This document shows, piece by piece, positions 15,764 to 24,215 of a stretch of 34,525 bases of DNA (its first letter is position 1; the number at the start of each line of letters is the position of its first letter). Made by a program: the position numbers and the translations under genes. The notes under the pieces are model-generated. The model was given only the letters and a program-made list of their open reading frames with translations, made no database searches and was not told where the DNA came from. The stretch comes from Candidatus Poribacteria bacterium (GTDB taxonomy: Bacteria; Poribacteria; WGA-4E; WGA-3G): positions 1 through 34,525 of the forward strand of contig JAJEDN010000091.1 of assembly GCA_022821495.1 (NCBI GenBank). The letters run 5' to 3'.

Positions 15764-16810
15764 ATGAAGCAACATCTTCAAACGACACTTCTTGGACTTA
15801 CCATTTTGCTGGTACTCAGCTGTTCGGTGGTGAGTGCTGACACCACAACCCCTGAAACTTCTGAGATCGAGTATCAGGGTTACGAGTTTCCAAGTGATCC
15901 CGAAGGTCAAAAGTATCACCGCTTTTTTCCGCGCCCGCCACAAGGACTCTTTTTTTACGATACCCGGGGGAAGGTTATTGCAAATATCGATGACACCCCC
16001 GAAAAAGAGACGATTGTTAAAATACTTGTCGATGGCGGTGGAAGACTTGAACCATTCGCCGGCTACTGGGCACAAGCATTTCTCCTGATTCTTGATGAGA
16101 CCGAACCAGGTGCGCCAAAGAAAAAAGCGTTTTTCAAACTCTATGATTCCGGGGAGTATCCATTGGAGGTACCAGCAGCGAAATCCATTGAATATCATAG
16201 CCCCGCATTCGTCTTCAAGGGACCGTGGAGAGATGCTGCTAAAGGGAACGGTATCGGCTGTGAACCCATCGATTTGACGGGTGATGGCACTTTAGACTTA
16301 TGGCTTGACCTCGGCAGGGCTATCGCCGTGATTTCGTTTCAGGATGGTGAGTTCAAGGTCGTTTTCAGCCGCTACACGTATCCACGATGGCAGCCTGACG
16401 AGTACGTTGACTTGAATAACGATGGTATCTATGAAATCAAAATTCCATACAGCATCTATATGGTCGATCTGCCCGGCTTACGATACCTGCAATGGGTAAG
16501 CCTCTACGAGTGGGATGGAAACACTTACGTCTTAAATAACGAAAGATTCTATGCCAACAATGATGAGTTCCTCATTGCGTTATTGAACCAGTATAATTAT
16601 CTGCTGATTCGATACGGAAGATACGAACCGTACGGTTTCTACTTAGGGTTAGTATACTACTACCGCGGCAATGCCGCAATGGCAAGAAAGCACCTACAAT
16701 GGGTCATCGAACATGCTGAAAAGCGAAAGTATATTCAAAGCGATAAAGCACAAGATTATATTCAAGCCGCTGAGGTCCTCTTGAAAAAACTCGAAAAGTC
16801 GAAAAAATGA
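15764..16810 (+). CDS. Secreted protein of unknown function with two calcium-loop-like motifs and a helical C-terminus
   Basis: The 348-aa protein has an N-terminal signal peptide. Cleavage after A25 (VSA) is most likely, though C20 in VLSC could allow lipoprotein processing. Two Asp-rich loops resemble EF-hand/FG-GAP calcium sites: DLTGDGTLD from D170 and DLNNDGIYE from D216. The region between and around them is aromatic and beta-rich. The last 70 residues look like a TPR-type helical pair (YLGLVYYYRGNAAMARKHL). GGAG precedes the ATG at 15764 by 7 bases; earlier in-frame starts lack a signal peptide. It follows the WD40 pair by about 105 bases on the same strand and may act with them. I do not recognise a named family. 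Confidence 0.85.
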   Translation: MKQHLQTTLLGLTILLVLSCSVVSADTTTPETSEIEYQGYEFPSDPEGQKYHRFFPRPPQGLFFYDTRGKVIANIDDTPEKETIVKILVDGGGRLEPFAGYWAQAFLLILDETEPGAPKKKAFFKLYDSGEYPLEVPAAKSIEYHSPAFVFKGPWRDAAKGNGIGCEPIDLTGDGTLDLWLDLGRAIAVISFQDGEFKVVFSRYTYPRWQPDEYVDLNNDGIYEIKIPYSIYMVDLPGLRYLQWVSLYEWDGNTYVLNNERFYANNDEFLIALLNQYNYLLIRYGRYEPYGFYLGLVYYYRGNAAMARKHLQWVIEHAEKRKYIQSDKAQDYIQAAEVLLKKLEKSKK

Positions 16811-16855
16811 AATCGGATCTAAGTTGGCGATGCCTCGCTGATCAATTGCTACCTA

Positions 16856-17944
16856 TCATTCAATGTTCCGAAAATCCGGAACTTCCATCGGCGCGCCACC
16901 GTTCGCAATAGATTGCTCTGAAACCAAACCCGGCACCGTGAAATCCATCGCCGTATAAACATCCATCGGCGGGTCTGTATCGGTGAGGATACTATCAACA
17001 AAATCCCGCACCTTGAAATACTCACCGAGATCTCCGGCATTTTCAGCTTCAGCAGGCGGGTTTTTCCATCGTTCGGGCATGCAGTCTTCAAATTGGGAGA
17101 GCGGTCTCCACTGTTCGCTCACACCGAACTCACTCAACCAAATTTTCGGCGCCGCGCCGAGTCCCCGCGAACTCTCATAACACCCGTCTGTCCCTTGTAG
17201 ACTGAAATAGGAATTTGCCGGACGGTTCGAGAGCATATCAATCCGAATCTTGATGAGCCCACCGCAATCCGTTTTACACAGCATCATCACCGTATCTTCC
17301 ATCGCATGCTCAGGGTCGGTATTAACACCCGTACCGAGACAACAGACACTCGCGACACGACTGCCAAACCACTGCAGCACCGGTCCGAGGCTGTGCGTCG
17401 CATAGTTACACCGATTAATGCCGACTTGCCAATAATAACGCCACGTCGGGTTGCCCGCTGCATCGTGATGGAGCGACTTGATGTTGTGGAGGTATTCGCC
17501 TTCCCCGAAATAGACCTCCCCAAACATGCCCGCCTCTACCATGCTGCGAATCAGCACATTAGACTTAGAATAGCACGTATTTTCAGCCATCGTGTATTTC
17601 GCCGATGCCTTCCGAACCGCCCGCACTAAATCGTAGCATTCCTCTAACTTGACGGCAGCTGTTACCTCGCTGATGACGTGTTTTCCGGCTTCCAACGCTG
17701 CAATCGACTGCGGAACATGGAGGTTCTCAGGGGTCGCAAGCACCACGAGATCCACCGCGTCCAGCATTGCTTCATAGTCTGTGAACTGCTGCGGGACATC
17801 GAACCGTTCAGTAACGTTCTGGAGCGTCTCTTCATTGAGGTCACAAAACGCCGTCACCTCTGTTTCCGCGATTGCTTTAAAAGGTGCGACATAAGAACTA
17901 CCGCGATGCGCGCCAACGATTCCCACTTTCAGTTGATTCGCCAT
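16856..17944 (-). CDS. Gfo/Idh/MocA-family protein lacking the usual EKP lysine
   Basis: The 362-aa protein has an N-terminal Rossmann fold with a variant dinucleotide loop G11-A-H-R-G-S and an acidic residue (D35) ending the second strand. A C-terminal alpha/beta domain follows. The position that usually reads E-K-P is E93-V94-T95, so the conserved lysine of standard dehydrogenases is missing. Such a replacement is known in GH109-type members that use bound NAD for glycoside hydrolysis, so a hydrolase or lyase role is possible. GGAGG precedes the ATG. It is convergent with the secreted protein gene and divergent from the sugar transferase. The substrate is not predictable. Confidence 0.92.
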   Translation of the reverse strand: MANQLKVGIVGAHRGSSYVAPFKAIAETEVTAFCDLNEETLQNVTERFDVPQQFTDYEAMLDAVDLVVLATPENLHVPQSIAALEAGKHVISEVTAAVKLEECYDLVRAVRKASAKYTMAENTCYSKSNVLIRSMVEAGMFGEVYFGEGEYLHNIKSLHHDAAGNPTWRYYWQVGINRCNYATHSLGPVLQWFGSRVASVCCLGTGVNTDPEHAMEDTVMMLCKTDCGGLIKIRIDMLSNRPANSYFSLQGTDGCYESSRGLGAAPKIWLSEFGVSEQWRPLSQFEDCMPERWKNPPAEAENAGDLGEYFKVRDFVDSILTDTDPPMDVYTAMDFTVPGLVSEQSIANGGAPMEVPDFRNIE

Positions 17945-17975
17945 TGTGTGTTTCCTCCGATTTCGGCATAACTTC

Positions 17976-17992
17976 CAAGTTTCCGAAACTTG
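17976..17992. promoter_or_regulatory. Palindromic operator candidate in the leader of the Gfo/Idh gene
   Basis: CAAGTTTC, one central base, GAAACTTG: an 8+1+8 perfect palindrome 32-48 bases upstream of the start at 17944, downstream of the predicted -10. The one-base centre cannot form a hairpin loop, so binding by a dimeric repressor such as a LacI-type protein is the more natural reading. Confidence 0.5.
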
Positions 17993-18026
17993 CTCTACAA
18001 AGGTCTATTGCGATAGCATAGCACAT

Positions 18027-18054
18027 TGTATAGAATTTATCATCAACCTTTCAA
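18027..18054 (-). promoter_or_regulatory. Possible promoter of the Gfo/Idh gene
   Basis: On the minus strand TTGAAA (18054-18049), 16 bases, TATACA (18032-18027). The leader to 17944 would be about 75 bases and would contain the palindrome at 17976-17992. Confidence 0.45.
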
Positions 18055-18071
18055 TCGTGTCCCGTTTTAAT

Positions 18072-18100
18072 TTGCAAGCGCGGCCCGAATTTGTTATACT
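18072..18100 (+). promoter_or_regulatory. Extended -10 promoter of the sugar transferase gene
   Basis: TTGCAA (18072-18077), 17 bases, TATACT (18095-18100) preceded by TGT. The -35 and -10 hexamers match those of the moaA promoter. The leader before 18230 would be about 120 bases. Confidence 0.75.
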
Positions 18101-18229
18101 TAACGCGTCCATCGGGGTACTATATTCATGTCGTACTAACCAGTCGGATTGCAAACTCCATTGAGAAGGAAACACCACAAGAGCCAACCGAACACAGCCC
18201 TCAAGACGGGTTTATAAGTTCCGGTCAAC

Positions 18230-19660
18230 ATGCAGTCAATGAACAAGAAAACGCTTGATCACTTGCTAATCTCGCTTACAGTCCTATTCGATTTCTGTTT
18301 TGTTGCTACCGCAATTGTTGTCGCGTATTGGGTCCGTTTTGAATCGGGTTGGACACCCGAAGTCCTCGCGTTGCATAAAGGCGGTACCCCGCCCCTTGAC
18401 GACTATTTTCGACTCATCCCGCTGATGGCAATCATCTGGCTACTGACCCTGAAGACATTAGGACTTTACCAACCCGAAAGCAACGCAACGCTTTCAGCAT
18501 TTTGGACACTCTGCAAAGCCGCCGGCATCGCACTTATTGCCACGTTAGCCGCTCTCTTCTTCATCTATCACCACGATGCCTACTCGCGTTGGGTGATGCT
18601 CCTCGCCTCTGGGTTCAGTTTTATTTGGTTATTTCTCGGACGACTCGTTGTGCATCGTTTCCGTCAAGCGATTCACGCTCAAGGGGTCGGTGTGAGTCGG
18701 GTGGCACTCATCGGTTATGATGCCCAATCCGAAAAGTTTATTAATGCCTTAAAAGCGAAACCAAATAGTGGCTACGAATTAGTCGGTATAGTCGCCGAAA
18801 GCGAAGTGCTGTCGTTTAAAAAGGTAGATACCGATGATTCAGCGGTGCCGTATCTCGGTGAAAGTGAAGATATACTGATGCTTGTGCAAGAACATCAACT
18901 CGACACGCTCTTCATTTCATCGCCAGCGGTGTCGAATGACGTTATCCTCCAAATTCTCCACGTGTGCGAAGGTGTACCTGTTCAAATTAATGTCCTACCT
19001 GAACTCTCGGAGTTTATCAGCAGCGGCACCGCTATCACTTTTTTTCAAGGTATACCAGTGCTACAATTGCGAGAGACACCGATGCAAGGTGTGAGTGGTA
19101 TCATCAAACGTCTGATAGACATCGCCTTCAGCGTGTTCGCACTGATAGTATTAAGTCCAGTTATGTTAACGATCACGGTGATTATACGCCTGACATCTCC
19201 GGGAAAAGCGATTTTTCGGCAGGAACGCGTCGGTAGGGCAGGAAAGCCTTTTAACATCTATAAGTTCCGCTCTATGCGTGCCGATGCCGAAGAAAAAGTA
19301 GGACATGTCTGGGCAGAAACCGACGATCCGCGGCAGACCTCGCTCGGAAAGTTTCTCAGACGCTGGAGTTTAGATGAGTTGCCCCAATTCTTCAATGTCC
19401 TCAAAGGCGATATGAGCCTCGTCGGACCGAGACCAGAGATGTCAGGTCTCATTGATACGTTCAGCGAATCCATTCCGCACTATCTGGCGCGGCAACGCGT
19501 CAAATCGGGTATGACCGGTTGGGCACAAGTCAACGGTTTGCGTGGCAACACCTCTCTTGAGGATCGGGTCAACTATGACCGGTATTATATTGAAAACTGG
19601 TCGCTCGCCTTAGATATCAAAATCATTTTGAAAACGTTATGGGCAATCAAAAAAGGCTGA
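18230..19660 (+). CDS. Undecaprenyl-phosphate sugar phosphotransferase (exopolysaccharide priming enzyme)
   Basis: The 476-aa membrane enzyme of the polyprenyl glycosylphosphotransferase family transfers a sugar-1-phosphate from a nucleotide sugar to undecaprenyl phosphate, starting polysaccharide synthesis. The N-terminal part (about 10-140) has several hydrophobic segments. A cytoplasmic CoA-binding-like domain follows (about 150-260). The C-terminal catalytic sugar-transferase domain begins at KRLIDIAFS and shows the family motifs KFRSM, DELPQ, SLVGPRPE and SGMTGWAQVNG. The start may be 18230 or the ATG at 18239; neither has a strong ribosome-binding site. It is isolated here, with no other polysaccharide genes adjacent. 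Confidence 0.94.
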   Translation: MQSMNKKTLDHLLISLTVLFDFCFVATAIVVAYWVRFESGWTPEVLALHKGGTPPLDDYFRLIPLMAIIWLLTLKTLGLYQPESNATLSAFWTLCKAAGIALIATLAALFFIYHHDAYSRWVMLLASGFSFIWLFLGRLVVHRFRQAIHAQGVGVSRVALIGYDAQSEKFINALKAKPNSGYELVGIVAESEVLSFKKVDTDDSAVPYLGESEDILMLVQEHQLDTLFISSPAVSNDVILQILHVCEGVPVQINVLPELSEFISSGTAITFFQGIPVLQLRETPMQGVSGIIKRLIDIAFSVFALIVLSPVMLTITVIIRLTSPGKAIFRQERVGRAGKPFNIYKFRSMRADAEEKVGHVWAETDDPRQTSLGKFLRRWSLDELPQFFNVLKGDMSLVGPRPEMSGLIDTFSESIPHYLARQRVKSGMTGWAQVNGLRGNTSLEDRVNYDRYYIENWSLALDIKIILKTLWAIKKG

Positions 19661-19670
19661 CGCTAATTTT

Positions 19671-20705
19671 TTATTCTGCGAAATACCGCCGCACGAAGGG
19701 CCAGGCACCCGCTTTATAGTAACGATGTCCACCTTCACCGATAAAAAGTTCACACCTGTCCGCAACGCCTGCCACCGCGTAGATAGTTTTCAGTCGCTCA
19801 TAAGCGAACTCAACGTGATCTATCGGAAAGATTCCGTCATCTCGTCCGGCAATCGCACAAAACGGACGCGGCGCGATTAAGCCTGCGACATCGTACATCT
19901 CCCCAAGCCGCATCACGCCTGGTACATAGTTGCATTCGCAATGCCGGATCATGCCGATGCTCCCTTCAAATGTGCAGAAATAGCAACTCGGTACCGCTAC
20001 AGCGATACGCGTCTCACACGCTGCCGCAAAAAGCGAGACTGTGCCACCGCCAGAATTCCCTGTAATCGCGATGCGTTCAGCATCTACCGGCAAGTTCTCT
20101 GTTGCCCAATCAATCAGACGCGACATATCCCACACCCGCTCACCGATCGGGGTACGTCCCACAAGTATGCTATGAACCAACTGATGTCGGCACGAATGCG
20201 TATTATTCGCTTGTTTATCTGCGTCAGTGCGCGTTTCACCGAAAGCACGTGTCGTCGGTGCAATAGCGATATAGCCTTCCTCCACGACCGCCTGCCGTGC
20301 GATGTCCCGCTCACCCTCCAGCATGTGCTCTTCCTCTGTTTCTGAATGCGCAATGCCAGCGTAGATATGCGGATGGTTATGACCGTGCGGTGCCAGAATC
20401 AACGGCACTTTGCCTTCGACTGTTTTCGGACGAAGTAGGTAAAACGGTAGCGGCACCGTCGGCTCTACCCACAGATACCAACTCTCCCGGAAGTGGTCGT
20501 CCATATCCAAGACTTCCAGTTGTTCCGCTTTCGGGACGTAGCCTGCCAGATCGGATGCCATGTTATCCAAACCGAGGATTTCCTGCAACTTCGGACGGAA
20601 ATTGGCTTGCCACGCCACTAACGCTTCGCGTGTCGTCGCATGAAATTCATACTGTCTCGGAACAGTATCGTATAAGTTTTTGAAATGCGTTTCAGCGTTG
20701 TACAC
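19671..20705 (-). CDS. Alpha/beta-hydrolase (acetyl-xylan esterase/dienelactone hydrolase-like)
   Basis: This 344-aa cytoplasmic hydrolase has no signal peptide. The nucleophile elbow is G216-N-S218-G-G-G. The likely acid is in GRDDGIFP (about residue 293) and the His in GEGGHRYY (about 326). An HGHNHPH segment near 107-113 probably forms the oxyanion hole. It resembles the bacterial Abhydrolase_7 group often found with sugar-degrading genes; the substrate is unknown. The start is GTG at 20705, with GGGAGG 6 bases upstream and a consensus promoter behind it. Its stop is 10 bases from that of the convergent sugar transferase gene. Confidence 0.88.
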   Translation of the reverse strand: MYNAETHFKNLYDTVPRQYEFHATTREALVAWQANFRPKLQEILGLDNMASDLAGYVPKAEQLEVLDMDDHFRESWYLWVEPTVPLPFYLLRPKTVEGKVPLILAPHGHNHPHIYAGIAHSETEEEHMLEGERDIARQAVVEEGYIAIAPTTRAFGETRTDADKQANNTHSCRHQLVHSILVGRTPIGERVWDMSRLIDWATENLPVDAERIAITGNSGGGTVSLFAAACETRIAVAVPSCYFCTFEGSIGMIRHCECNYVPGVMRLGEMYDVAGLIAPRPFCAIAGRDDGIFPIDHVEFAYERLKTIYAVAGVADRCELFIGEGGHRYYKAGAWPFVRRYFAE

Positions 20706-20770
20706 TACCTGCCTCCCTATAAAAAAATCAGTTCGCTTGATAATATTCGCAATGTTGCTCTAACGCCACA

Positions 20771-20799
20771 ATCATAGACGACACGCCTACCTTTGTCAA
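20771..20799 (-). promoter_or_regulatory. Consensus sigma-70 promoter of the esterase gene
   Basis: On the minus strand TTGACA (20799-20794), 17 bases, TATGAT (20776-20771). The leader to the GTG at 20705 is about 60 bases. Confidence 0.72.
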
Positions 20800-20807
20800 C
20801 TCAATTC

Positions 20808-20980
20808 CAGGGCCATTCAGTTTTTGGTTTTTAGTCCAATTTTGGACACCCAGGCCCCAGTAGGGTATTTCTGTGTATTGATAGGGTGTTTCTGCGGATT
20901 CTTTCGCGGTTTCCTAAATGCACCTGGACCGTGAAAGAAGACATAAAAACCCAATAATTTCTTAAAACTGAATGACCCTG
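20808..20980. mobile_element. MITE-like non-coding element with 17-bp terminal inverted repeats
   Basis: CAGGGCCATTCAGTTTT (20808-20824) is complementary to 20964-20980 with one mismatch. The enclosed 173 bp codes for nothing. Inside there are two direct copies of a roughly 21-base unit, AGGGTATTTCTG/AGGGTGTTTCTG. No clear target-site duplication is visible, so mobility is inferred from structure only. It ends 20 bases before the -35 box of the third WD40 gene. Confidence 0.6.
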
Positions 20981-20999
20981 TTACCATTGCATCTATGAC

Positions 21000-21028
21000 T
21001 TGTAATTCAACTGGCAATATGATATACT
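21000..21028 (+). promoter_or_regulatory. Extended -10 promoter of the third WD40 gene
   Basis: TTGTAA (21000-21005), 17 bases, TATACT (21023-21028) preceded by TGA. Same layout as the moaA promoter. Confidence 0.7.
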
Positions 21029-21215
21029 ATAAGGATACGAACCTACAAATGCAAAATACACACCATCCAAAAAACAGACGTTTGGGTAACTGCCTGACGA
21101 ACTTAGCCACTTTATCGCATCGGAGCAACGATACTACCACATCTACGGTCAATACACCGGTTGGTACCATTTGCAACCACACCCAAACGCACCAAAAAAC
21201 ATTAAAGGAGATCCC

Positions 21216-23213
21216 ATGAAAATCCAAGCACGCCATCTGAAGCAAAGCCGGTTGTTAGTTGCCTTACTACCCGCTCTGTTCATACTCTCTGTGAGTTATG
21301 TGGGTGCCGCTCCGTATGCGACGTGGCGTTTGCCCAAAGGCACCAAAGTGCGTCTTAATAAAGGCGGCGCGGGTAGAGTTGTGTATTCCCCAGATGGCAG
21401 TCTCCTTGCGGTAGCGAGTAACGTCGGTATTTGGCTGTATGATGCACAAACTGGTGAAGAACGCAACCTACTCACAAGGGATAATACGTCTGTCAGCAGC
21501 ATCTTGTTTAGTCAGGATGGTCAGACGCTCGCCAGTTATAGTCCTGGCAAAGTTGTCCGTTTATGGGATGTAAAGCGTGGGCAGCTCCTGCACACCCTCA
21601 GATGGTCTATCGGCATGGCGTTTAGTCCGGATGGGCAAACACTCGCCACCGGAAATGGGGAGACCTCTATCTTTTTCTGGGATGTAAAGAGTGGGCGTTC
21701 CTTACGTACGTTCACGGAATACGCGCATCCCCGTCTCGTTGGCTTCTCGCTTAGTCCGGATGGGCAAACACTCGCTGCTAATGATCGGAAAACTATCCGT
21801 TTATGGGATGCAAACGGTAAGCGTCCTAAGCGGCTGCTCACGGAACATACGGATTCGATCATGAGTATGTCGTTTAGTCCGGATAGTCAGACGCTTGCCA
21901 CCGGCGGTCAGGATACTAAACTCCATTTATGGGATGTCGGCACTGGCGACCTGCTAAGGACGCTCGAAGGGCATACCGACTGGATCATAGGCGTGTCATT
22001 TAGTCCCGATGGGCAAACACTCGCCAGTAGGAGTAGGTATGGCAAACTCCGTTTATATGATGTCAGTACGGGTAACCTGTTATGGATGCTCGAAAGACAG
22101 GCAGGGGGTGTCCATCGCGAAGCGTTTAGTCCGGATAGTCAGACACTCGTCAATTGGGGTTGGGACCATATTATCCGTTTATATGATGTCGGCACTGGCA
22201 ACCCGCTCAGAACGTTCATAGGGCATACATGGGAAATTCGTAGCGCGGCGTTCAGTCCCGATGGGCAAACACTCGTCAGCAGGAGTGCAGACCAAACGAT
22301 CCGTTTATGGGATGTAAAAACCGGCGCCCCCCTACGGACACTCACGGGGCATATATATCGGGTCAATAGCATGACGTTCAGTCCCGATGGGCAAACGCTC
22401 GCGGATGCGGGGAATTATCGCAGCACGGTCCGTTTATATGATATTAACACCGGCGACCTCCTACGGAAGCTCGAAGGACATAGGATGAATGTTGAGAGCG
22501 TATCATTTAGTCCGAAGGGTGAAACGCTCGCCAGCGGGAGTGCGGACAGCACGATCCGTTTATGGAACGTCAACACTAACGACCTCCTACGGAAGCTCGA
22601 AGGGCATACTGGGAGTGTCAGTAGCGTCGCTTTTTCGCCCGATGGACAGACACTCGCCAGCGGGAGTGCGGACAACACAATCCGTTTATGGGAGGTAAAG
22701 ACCGGCAATCTCCTACGGACGCTCGAAGGACACACGGAGGAAGTCAATAGTGCGTCTTTTAGTCCGGATGGACAGACACTCGCCAGCGGGAGTGCGGACA
22801 GCACGATCCGTTTATGGGAGGTAAAAACCGGCAATCTCCTACGGACCCTCAAGGGTCATATAGGAAGCGTCAGCAGCGTCGCGTTTTCCCCCAATGGACA
22901 GACACTCGCCAGCGGCGGTACGGACGACACGATCCATTTATGGGACCTCGACACCGGCAGCACCCTCCGCGAACTTATAGGGCGTACCAAGGAGGTCAAT
23001 AGCGTCGCGTTTTCGCCGGATGGACAGATACTCGCCAGCGGATATGCAGACACGCCTATCCGTTTATGGAATGTTCACACCGGCAGAATCCTACGCACCT
23101 TCAGAGGGCATACGGGGGGCGTTGAATGCGTGTTATTTAGTCCGAATGGACAGACACTCGCCAGCGGCAGTACGGATGGTACAGTGTTGTTGTGGGACCT
23201 CACAACGAAATAA
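21216..23213 (+). CDS. Secreted WD40-repeat protein, about 15 units (665 aa)
   Basis: This is the third member of the family. A signal peptide (cleavage near residue 31 in YVGA) is followed by the same N-terminal module (RLPKGTKVRLNKG, YSPDG, VGIWLYD). I count 15 WD40 units; the early ones (2-9) are divergent and units 10-14 closely similar, with SGSADSTIRLWEVKTGNLL repeated. It ends in the same GTVLLWD cap as the other two. Fifteen units could form two propellers with one degenerate blade. AAAGGAG sits 6 bases before the ATG at 21216. No enzyme motif is visible. It is about 5.5 kb from its paralogues, with unrelated genes between. Confidence 0.93.
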   Translation: MKIQARHLKQSRLLVALLPALFILSVSYVGAAPYATWRLPKGTKVRLNKGGAGRVVYSPDGSLLAVASNVGIWLYDAQTGEERNLLTRDNTSVSSILFSQDGQTLASYSPGKVVRLWDVKRGQLLHTLRWSIGMAFSPDGQTLATGNGETSIFFWDVKSGRSLRTFTEYAHPRLVGFSLSPDGQTLAANDRKTIRLWDANGKRPKRLLTEHTDSIMSMSFSPDSQTLATGGQDTKLHLWDVGTGDLLRTLEGHTDWIIGVSFSPDGQTLASRSRYGKLRLYDVSTGNLLWMLERQAGGVHREAFSPDSQTLVNWGWDHIIRLYDVGTGNPLRTFIGHTWEIRSAAFSPDGQTLVSRSADQTIRLWDVKTGAPLRTLTGHIYRVNSMTFSPDGQTLADAGNYRSTVRLYDINTGDLLRKLEGHRMNVESVSFSPKGETLASGSADSTIRLWNVNTNDLLRKLEGHTGSVSSVAFSPDGQTLASGSADNTIRLWEVKTGNLLRTLEGHTEEVNSASFSPDGQTLASGSADSTIRLWEVKTGNLLRTLKGHIGSVSSVAFSPNGQTLASGGTDDTIHLWDLDTGSTLRELIGRTKEVNSVAFSPDGQILASGYADTPIRLWNVHTGRILRTFRGHTGGVECVLFSPNGQTLASGSTDGTVLLWDLTTK

Positions 23214-23232
23214 GATAATGAAAGGATTTTTT

Positions 23233-24117
23233 ATGAAAGTATTAATAACCGGCGCGAGCGGTCGGCTCGGCGAGTATGTGATCCGCGAATTGGCATCGGA
23301 ACACTCGCTGGTACTGATGTCGCGCAGAACGCCACCCGATGAATTCTCGCATCTACCCTTTATTCAAGGCGACCTAAACAACTTTGAGGACTGTCAGCGT
23401 GCCGTTGAAAGTGTAGACGCGATTCAACACCTCGGCGCACAACCGGGCCCCGTAGACCACCCGGATTTACGGGCAAATGCTGAAGAGAGAGGCATCCCTT
23501 TTGATGCGACCTTCAAAACGAATATGCTCGGCACCTACTACCTCATGCAAGCCGCGATTGAGGCAAATGTTCAAACAGTCGTGATGTCCGGTAGCAATTG
23601 CGCATTAGGGCATGGGTTACGAATCAGCAAAACACACATTCCGATAGATTACCTGCCGATAGATGAAGAACACCCTTGTTACCCTGAAGATTCCTATAGT
23701 TTCTCTAAACGCTGTGGGGAAGACCTCTTGGCGAGTTATACCCGTGCCTATGGCATCCGCACGTACATTACACGTCCTGCGGGTATCAGTCCAGAAGAAC
23801 GGCGAAAACAGATGGCAGCGAACGCCAAACCGACAACCGCTTGGACACCGTGGCTCTGGTGTTGGGTAGGCAGTGAAGATGTCGCAAGTGCGCACCGCCT
23901 GCTTATGGAAAAGGCAGATACGCTGCCATCACACGCCGTCTATTTTCTCAACGCAGATGATACCTCCGCGTTGGAGCCTTCTCAGGAATTGATTGAACGT
24001 TTTAAACCTGAATTCCTGCCGAAAGTCAGAACGCTTGAGGGACATCAATCATTTATCAATTGTGATAAACTCAAAAACGCTGTCGGATGGCAACACGAAA
24101 CATCGTGGCGGGAATAG
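23233..24117 (+). CDS. NAD-dependent epimerase/dehydratase (extended SDR)
   Basis: The 294-aa nucleotide-sugar-type or uronate-type dehydrogenase/epimerase has the cofactor loop G7-A-S-G10-R-L-G13 and the catalytic pair Y155 and K159 (YSFSK). At this length it lacks long C-terminal extensions. It may act on a sugar or sugar acid together with the Gfo/Idh enzyme downstream. The start at 23233 is chosen because AAAGGA lies 7 bases upstream; the ATG at 23218 would add five residues. It begins 19 bases after the WD40 gene stop, so it may share its transcript. The exact substrate is unknown. Confidence 0.92.
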   Translation: MKVLITGASGRLGEYVIRELASEHSLVLMSRRTPPDEFSHLPFIQGDLNNFEDCQRAVESVDAIQHLGAQPGPVDHPDLRANAEERGIPFDATFKTNMLGTYYLMQAAIEANVQTVVMSGSNCALGHGLRISKTHIPIDYLPIDEEHPCYPEDSYSFSKRCGEDLLASYTRAYGIRTYITRPAGISPEERRKQMAANAKPTTAWTPWLWCWVGSEDVASAHRLLMEKADTLPSHAVYFLNADDTSALEPSQELIERFKPEFLPKVRTLEGHQSFINCDKLKNAVGWQHETSWRE

Positions 24118-24118
24118 A

Positions 24119-24200
24119 ATAGCCATCAGCAATCAGCAGTCAGCAAGAGGACTCTGGTTTATCAGAAACCTTTTGCTGATAGCCGAAAGCCGAAAGCCAA
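24119..24200. repeat. Heptad-built inverted-repeat element C (epimerase-Gfo/Idh gap)
   Basis: The left end reads AGCCATC AGCAATC AGCAGTC (7-base units) and the right end AGCCGAA units. ATCAGCAA (24125-24132) is complementary to 24173-24180. The centre has ATCAGAAACC, shared with element A, and the right end shares AGCCGAAAGCCGA with element B. It fills nearly the whole gap between two co-directional genes. Confidence 0.72.
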
Positions 24201-24215
24201 AATTGGAGGAAGGTT

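Larger units (their letters stand above)
20706..21215. other. Intergenic region between the esterase and the third WD40 gene
   Basis: This 510-base region has no supported gene; short open frames on both strands lack start signals and motifs. It contains the esterase promoter (20771-20799), a MITE-like element (20808-20980) and the WD40 promoter (21000-21028) with a leader of about 180 bases. Confidence 0.7.

Noticed and set aside
20817..21245. Short open frames on both strands between the esterase and the third WD40 gene
   Set aside because: They overlap the MITE-like element, promoters and leader, and show no protein-like features.
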